Source: Dehalococcoidia bacterium
GTDB taxonomy: Bacteria; Chloroflexota; Dehalococcoidia; GIF9; AB-539-J10
Assembly: GCA_003562555.1 (NCBI GenBank)
Contig: PWUO01000246.1
Coordinates: 1 to 15,562 of the forward strand
Reading direction: 5' to 3'
DNA: 15,562 nt
Position numbers and translations under genes: made by a program. The notes under the pieces were generated by a model. It ran no database searches. It saw nothing but the letters and a program-made list of their open reading frames with translations, and had not been told where the DNA came from. How positions within the stretch are numbered: the first letter of the stretch is position 1; each line of letters begins with the position of its first letter. Of the stretch, positions 12,769-15,562 are shown piece by piece.

Positions 12769-14070
12769 TCACCGCACGTCACGTGAAGCCACTGGACTCA
12801 GACGCGATGGTCTCGCCATCTGGACGAGCAGGCCGCACCCAATAAGGGAGCCGACTAGAATGTAGAGCATCGGTGTGTAGGAGCCTGTGACATCGAACAG
12901 GTGTCCCGAGAGCCACGGGCTTATCGCGCCTCCGCTGGATATGCCCAGCACCATCATCCCCTGGATTGCACCGTAGGACTTGCCATGAAACAGATCAGCC
13001 ACGGTGGCGAACAGTACGGGGGGCAACACGCCGATGCCGTACCCGAAGGCCACCGCGAACAGATACGCCATCCACGGCTGACTCGCATCTCGAACCAGGA
13101 ACAACATGGACGCGGCTGCTATGCTCAGCACGCAGGCAGGCAGATACACCCGTTCTCGTCCGAGCCTGTCCGAGACTGAACTGGAGAGGTTTCCAATGAC
13201 AAACGCGATGCCGAACACACTATAGATCGCCGCGGCAGCCATCGGTGTGTAGCCCGCATCTCTGAAGAAGTACACCTGGTGCGCAATGGCGATCTTCTCC
13301 GCGACGCCAATCTGACAGAAGCCGGCCAGCCAGAGCATCCAGAACTGGGGCGTCCTGATGGCACGCCCGAACGTCCACTGGATGCTGTGCCATCCCTGCA
13401 CCACGGGTTGCCCGGCCGATGGCATATCCGTTGGTTTGATCACTTCAGCAGCCGGGACCGCCCTGCGGGGCGCCCGCCGTATGAACGCGAGCACCAGCGG
13501 CACCATGACGGCCATGAACGCCAGTCCGGCTATGAAGTAGGCGTTCTGCCAGCCATAGGTCGAGATAAGGTACTGGACGCCGGAGGCAGATACGAGGCTC
13601 ACGCCGAATCCGGCGGCAAGCACTCCAAAGACCATGCCTCTGTTGCGCTGAAACCACGGGACGACGATCGATGCCAGCGGGGTGATGCCGATCATGCTGG
13701 TGCCGAGCGCCACGACTCCACCGAACAGCATGTAGAAGTGCCACTCTCTGGACCCGAATCCGCAGAGCGCGAAACCTCCCCCCAGCACCACGATCCCCAG
13801 CGCCACCACCAGTTGCGGCTTGAACCGGTCGACGAGGCTTCCTACGACAGGCGACAGCAGTCCGTATACCAGAATGCTGAGCGAGAACATCGCCGCAGTG
13901 TTCCCCCGCGTCCAGCCAAGGTCCTCAACAATCTCGGGATAGAACACTGAGAACGAGTTTCGCAGCGCGAAGCCGAATCCCATTACGAGGAAGGCGACCG
14001 TGAGCACGATCCAGCCCCGGGTGAATCGTCCGTTGCGGGGAAGGCCTGTTTCGCCAGCCGACGTATGCAT
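12769..14070 (-). CDS. Major facilitator superfamily transporter
   Basis: A 433-residue inner-membrane carrier with about twelve hydrophobic segments in two halves separated by a basic cytoplasmic loop (RRAPRRAVPAAEVIKP, around residues 205-220). The N-terminal half has the MFS loop 2-3 signature as GSLVDRFKP, and the opening GWIVLTVAFLVMGFGFALRNSFSVFYP resembles the oxalate/formate antiporter (OFA) and monocarboxylate-carrier branch, pointing to a small organic acid as substrate; this is an inference. The start at 14070 (MHTSAGETG) places a short polar segment before the first membrane helix; an in-frame GTG at 14112, four bases after the predicted transcription start, is an alternative, and the longer frame to 14223 is unlikely because the promoter lies inside it. 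It is upstream of, and in the same direction as, the AAA/VWA operon, which has its own promoter, and divergent from the barrel protein gene. Confidence 0.88.
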   Translation of the reverse strand: MHTSAGETGLPRNGRFTRGWIVLTVAFLVMGFGFALRNSFSVFYPEIVEDLGWTRGNTAAMFSLSILVYGLLSPVVGSLVDRFKPQLVVALGIVVLGGGFALCGFGSREWHFYMLFGGVVALGTSMIGITPLASIVVPWFQRNRGMVFGVLAAGFGVSLVSASGVQYLISTYGWQNAYFIAGLAFMAVMVPLVLAFIRRAPRRAVPAAEVIKPTDMPSAGQPVVQGWHSIQWTFGRAIRTPQFWMLWLAGFCQIGVAEKIAIAHQVYFFRDAGYTPMAAAAIYSVFGIAFVIGNLSSSVSDRLGRERVYLPACVLSIAAASMLFLVRDASQPWMAYLFAVAFGYGIGVLPPVLFATVADLFHGKSYGAIQGMMVLGISSGGAISPWLSGHLFDVTGSYTPMLYILVGSLIGCGLLVQMARPSRLSPVASRDVR

Positions 14071-14122
14071 ATCAGAGACAACTGCCAGGAGGAGTGCGCC
14101 CTCTCGTCGCACAGGAACAGCT

Positions 14123-14151
14123 AGTCTACCAGTACCCACATGCGCCCGCAA
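14123..14151 (-). promoter_or_regulatory. Probable promoter of the MFS gene
   Basis: On the minus strand TTGCGG and an extended -10, TGG-TAGACT (the hexamer at 14128-14123), are separated by 17 bp. The predicted start near 14116 gives a leader of about 46 nt to the ATG at 14070. The -35 is weak, the -10 moderate. Confidence 0.4.
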
Positions 14152-14230
14152 CGTGTGTGAGCCTGTAGCACGGGACCTCCGGCGAAGCACGCGTGAGTGC
14201 CCGCCTGCCGCCCGGGGTCGCATCCGGAGG

Positions 14231-14260
14231 TTGCGCTTGGAGATGCGTCCTCTCTACAAT
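14231..14260 (+). promoter_or_regulatory. Probable promoter of the barrel-protein operon
   Basis: TTGCGC (14231-14236) and TACAAT (14255-14260) are separated by 18 bp. The start would be near 14267, giving a leader of about 48 nt that contains AAGGAG at 14302-14307. Confidence 0.5.
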
Positions 14261-14314
14261 GGACCCATCATCAGTACCCGGCGCTGCGGCGTCGGCGTCC
14301 AAAGGAGAAGTGCC

Positions 14315-15259
14315 ATGCACACACTCAGCGATATTCGCACGTTCATGGAATCGATGGGCATCCCCGGGCGCGACCTCTGGGAACTTCCTGACTCTTCCCT
14401 GACGTTCCCGGATGGTGCCCACTGGAGGATCGAAGTCGCTGGCGTCGAGCGTGCCTCGACCATGGAGGCGATGATCGATGAATCCCGAAAGCGCGGCGTC
14501 CCCATCCACAGGGCGATTGCGACCGTTGGTGGCTCCACCTACCTTGATGCCGGCGAGCTGAGAGCCATGGCACAGATGGCCCGTGATGAGGGCATCGAGG
14601 TGATCATGGGCGTAGGTCCCCGTAAGGCCTGGGATGCGGGGGCGAGGGAGTCCTCTACATGGGAGGGCGGCATGCTGGGCCTAAGGCTTCGGGGTTCCGA
14701 CAGCATCTCCTACTGGCTGGCCGATATGATGCGGAACATCGATGCCGGCTTCCGTGGCTTCCTCGTCTATGACGAAGGTGTGCTCTCCATCGTAGGAAAG
14801 ATGCGCGAGCAGGGCTTCGTGCCCGGTGACACTGTCTTCAAGTTCTCCGTCTTCGGGGGGCACGGCAGCCCGGCGGGGGCCCGTGTTCTTGTGGGACTTG
14901 GGGCCGATACCTTCAACCCGTGTTCTGACGTCTCACTACCCATTTTGGCCGCCATACGCAAGGCAGTGCAAATCCCTCTCGACGTTTATGTCTCCTTATG
15001 CGATGCCCTCGGAGGCGCATACCGGATCATGGAGACGCCGGAGATCGCCCGCGTCGCCGCTCCCTGCTACTTCAAAATCGAGCCCGCAAAATCGGAAATG
15101 GAGTTGTACAAGCCCTGGACCGAGGAGAGCGTGCACGCCAGTCTCGCCCGGGAAAAGGTGAAGATGGCAGAGGTTATCTGCGAAATAATGGAGCGCCACG
15201 CGCCGCAGCTGAAGCGATCGGCCGAAGGCCCTGCCGACCTCAAGCTGCCAGTGGTGTGA
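14315..15259 (+). CDS. Uncharacterised protein, probable TIM barrel
   Basis: A 314-residue cytoplasmic protein whose family I do not recognise with confidence. The ATG at 14315 has AAGGAG 7 nt upstream. Eight short hydrophobic strands alternate with helices, as in a (beta/alpha)8 barrel: IEVAG (39-43), IHRAIATVGG (64-73), EVIMGVG (95-101), FLVYDEG (149-155), VFKFSVFGG (174-182), DTFNPCSD (198-205), PLDVYVS (221-227) and CYFKIEP (251-257). Charged or polar residues at the strand ends that could form an active site are Glu40, Arg67, Arg103-Lys104, Glu154, Lys176, His183, Asp205, Asp223, Asp230, Arg237 and Lys254. The segments FGGHGSPAGARVLVGLGADTF and CDALGGAYRIMETPEIARV look like phosphate- or ligand-binding loops. 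No signal peptide or membrane segment. It is probably co-transcribed with the phosphotriesterase-family gene 30 bp downstream and divergent from the MFS carrier, so a catabolic role is likely but unproven. Confidence 0.75.
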   Translation: MHTLSDIRTFMESMGIPGRDLWELPDSSLTFPDGAHWRIEVAGVERASTMEAMIDESRKRGVPIHRAIATVGGSTYLDAGELRAMAQMARDEGIEVIMGVGPRKAWDAGARESSTWEGGMLGLRLRGSDSISYWLADMMRNIDAGFRGFLVYDEGVLSIVGKMREQGFVPGDTVFKFSVFGGHGSPAGARVLVGLGADTFNPCSDVSLPILAAIRKAVQIPLDVYVSLCDALGGAYRIMETPEIARVAAPCYFKIEPAKSEMELYKPWTEESVHASLAREKVKMAEVICEIMERHAPQLKRSAEGPADLKLPVV

Positions 15260-15289
15260 CGGGGGTCGCCACACAAGGAGGTGTCACCT

Positions 15290-15562
15290 ATGACTATCCC
15301 GCGCCTTCAGGGAAAGGCACAGACCGTGCTTGGGCTTGTGTCTCCGGACGAGCTTGGCATCACGCTGCCACATGAGCACTGTCTCATCGACATGTCCATC
15401 TGGTTTGCCGAGCCCCGGACTGTGACCGGTAAACAGTTCGCCCGTGAACCACTGAGCCTGGATAACCTTTGGTACGTCCGCTACCACCCTTACAGCAATC
15501 TGGACAACGTGCAGTTGCTCGACGAGAAGTTGGCCGTCGAGGAGCTGCAGCGCTACCGGCTC
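15290..15562 (+). CDS. Phosphotriesterase-family metal-dependent hydrolase, N-terminal part (3' end outside window)
   Basis: The frame is open from ATG at 15290 to the last base, 91 codons, so the gene continues beyond the window. A very strong ribosome binding site, AAGGAGGTG (15275-15283), precedes the ATG. The N-terminus TVLGLVSPDELGITLPHEHCLID is the signature of the phosphotriesterase/PHP branch of the amidohydrolase superfamily: residues His28 and His30 (HEH) are the first pair of ligands of the binuclear metal centre. Family members hydrolyse phosphotriesters, lactones or other esters; the substrate cannot be told from this part. After the motif the sequence contains an insertion-like stretch (WFAEPRTVTGKQFAREPLS) before helix one, as in several uncharacterised homologues. 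It follows the barrel-protein gene by 30 bp in the same direction, probably one operon. Confidence 0.88.
   Translation, partial: MTIPRLQGKAQTVLGLVSPDELGITLPHEHCLIDMSIWFAEPRTVTGKQFAREPLSLDNLWYVRYHPYSNLDNVQLLDEKLAVEELQRYRL

Noticed and set aside
12671..12772. GTG start of the ATPase overlapping the MFS stop codon (GTGA)
   Set aside because: A 17-bp-spaced promoter lies within this stretch and the extra residues are Cys/Arg-rich and unlike MoxR proteins; the ATG at 12670 has a Shine-Dalgarno-like sequence immediately upstream.
11999..12865. Open frame of 288 codons on the plus strand opposite the MoxR-like ATPase
   Set aside because: Antisense to a gene with complete AAA motifs, crosses the promoter and the end of the MFS gene, and shows no domain.
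14071..14223. Extended N-terminus of the MFS protein
   Set aside because: Arg-rich sequence without homology to carriers, and the likely promoter lies inside it; the ATG at 14070 gives a normal MFS N-terminus.
14000..14314. Upstream extension of the barrel protein frame
   Set aside because: It overlaps the divergent MFS gene and both promoters; the ATG at 14315 has a good ribosome binding site.
1..15562. CRISPR arrays, tRNA or rRNA genes, insertion sequences, prophage genes
   Set aside because: No regularly spaced repeats, cloverleaf-like sequences, transposase motifs or phage structural motifs were seen by eye; a covariance-model scan would be needed to exclude small RNAs.

Overview
The window is a GC-rich, gene-dense bacterial chromosome segment. 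It carries eleven genes supported along most or all of their length plus one at each edge that runs off the window. The mix is housekeeping genes (polyamine synthesis, PcrA/UvrD helicase, MutL, aspartate-semialdehyde dehydrogenase of the archaeal/fungal type) interleaved with catabolic-looking genes (two nitrilases, an acyl-CoA synthetase-like CoA-binding protein, an MFS carrier, a phosphotriesterase-family amidohydrolase). That mix resembles environmental Chloroflexota (Dehalococcoidia/SAR202-like genomes), but this is an inference from gene content only; no rRNA or other phylogenetic marker is present. I saw no tRNA, rRNA, CRISPR array, insertion sequence or prophage gene.

Layout. 1-585: C-terminal part of a nitrilase (+). 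698-1995: speD-speE operon (+), TTG start for speD and an ATGA overlap between the genes; its promoter contains a run of ten C. 2054-4225: pcrA-type helicase (+) and 4269-5954: mutL (+), both with promoters placed so close to the start codon that the mRNAs should be leaderless or nearly so; a perfect 8-bp-arm dyad sits in the mutL promoter. 5960-7396: CoA-binding, NDP-forming acyl-CoA synthetase alpha-like protein (-), divergent from asd at 7566-8648 (+). 8656-9651: second, complete nitrilase (-), divergent from a small ribbon-helix-helix protein at 9835-10077 (+), with an operator-like dyad between them. 10093-12670: a MoxR-like AAA ATPase and VWA-domain protein operon (-), 12769-14070: MFS transporter (-), divergent from an uncharacterised probable TIM-barrel protein at 14315-15259 (+), which is followed 30 bp later by the start of a phosphotriesterase-family gene (15290 to the window end).

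How the genes may work together. SpeD supplies decarboxylated S-adenosylmethionine to the SpeE-like aminopropyltransferase, whose active-site motifs look closer to thermospermine synthases than to classical spermidine synthase. PcrA and MutL are both DNA-repair proteins and share the unusual short-leader start arrangement. The AAA/VWA pair is the classic chaperone arrangement used to mature or remodel metalloenzymes, but no client enzyme is adjacent. The right-hand block (MFS carrier, unknown barrel protein, metal-dependent amidohydrolase) looks like an uptake-and-hydrolysis module. Three consecutive convergent gene pairs end only 5, 7 and 15 bp apart with no recognisable intrinsic terminator between them.
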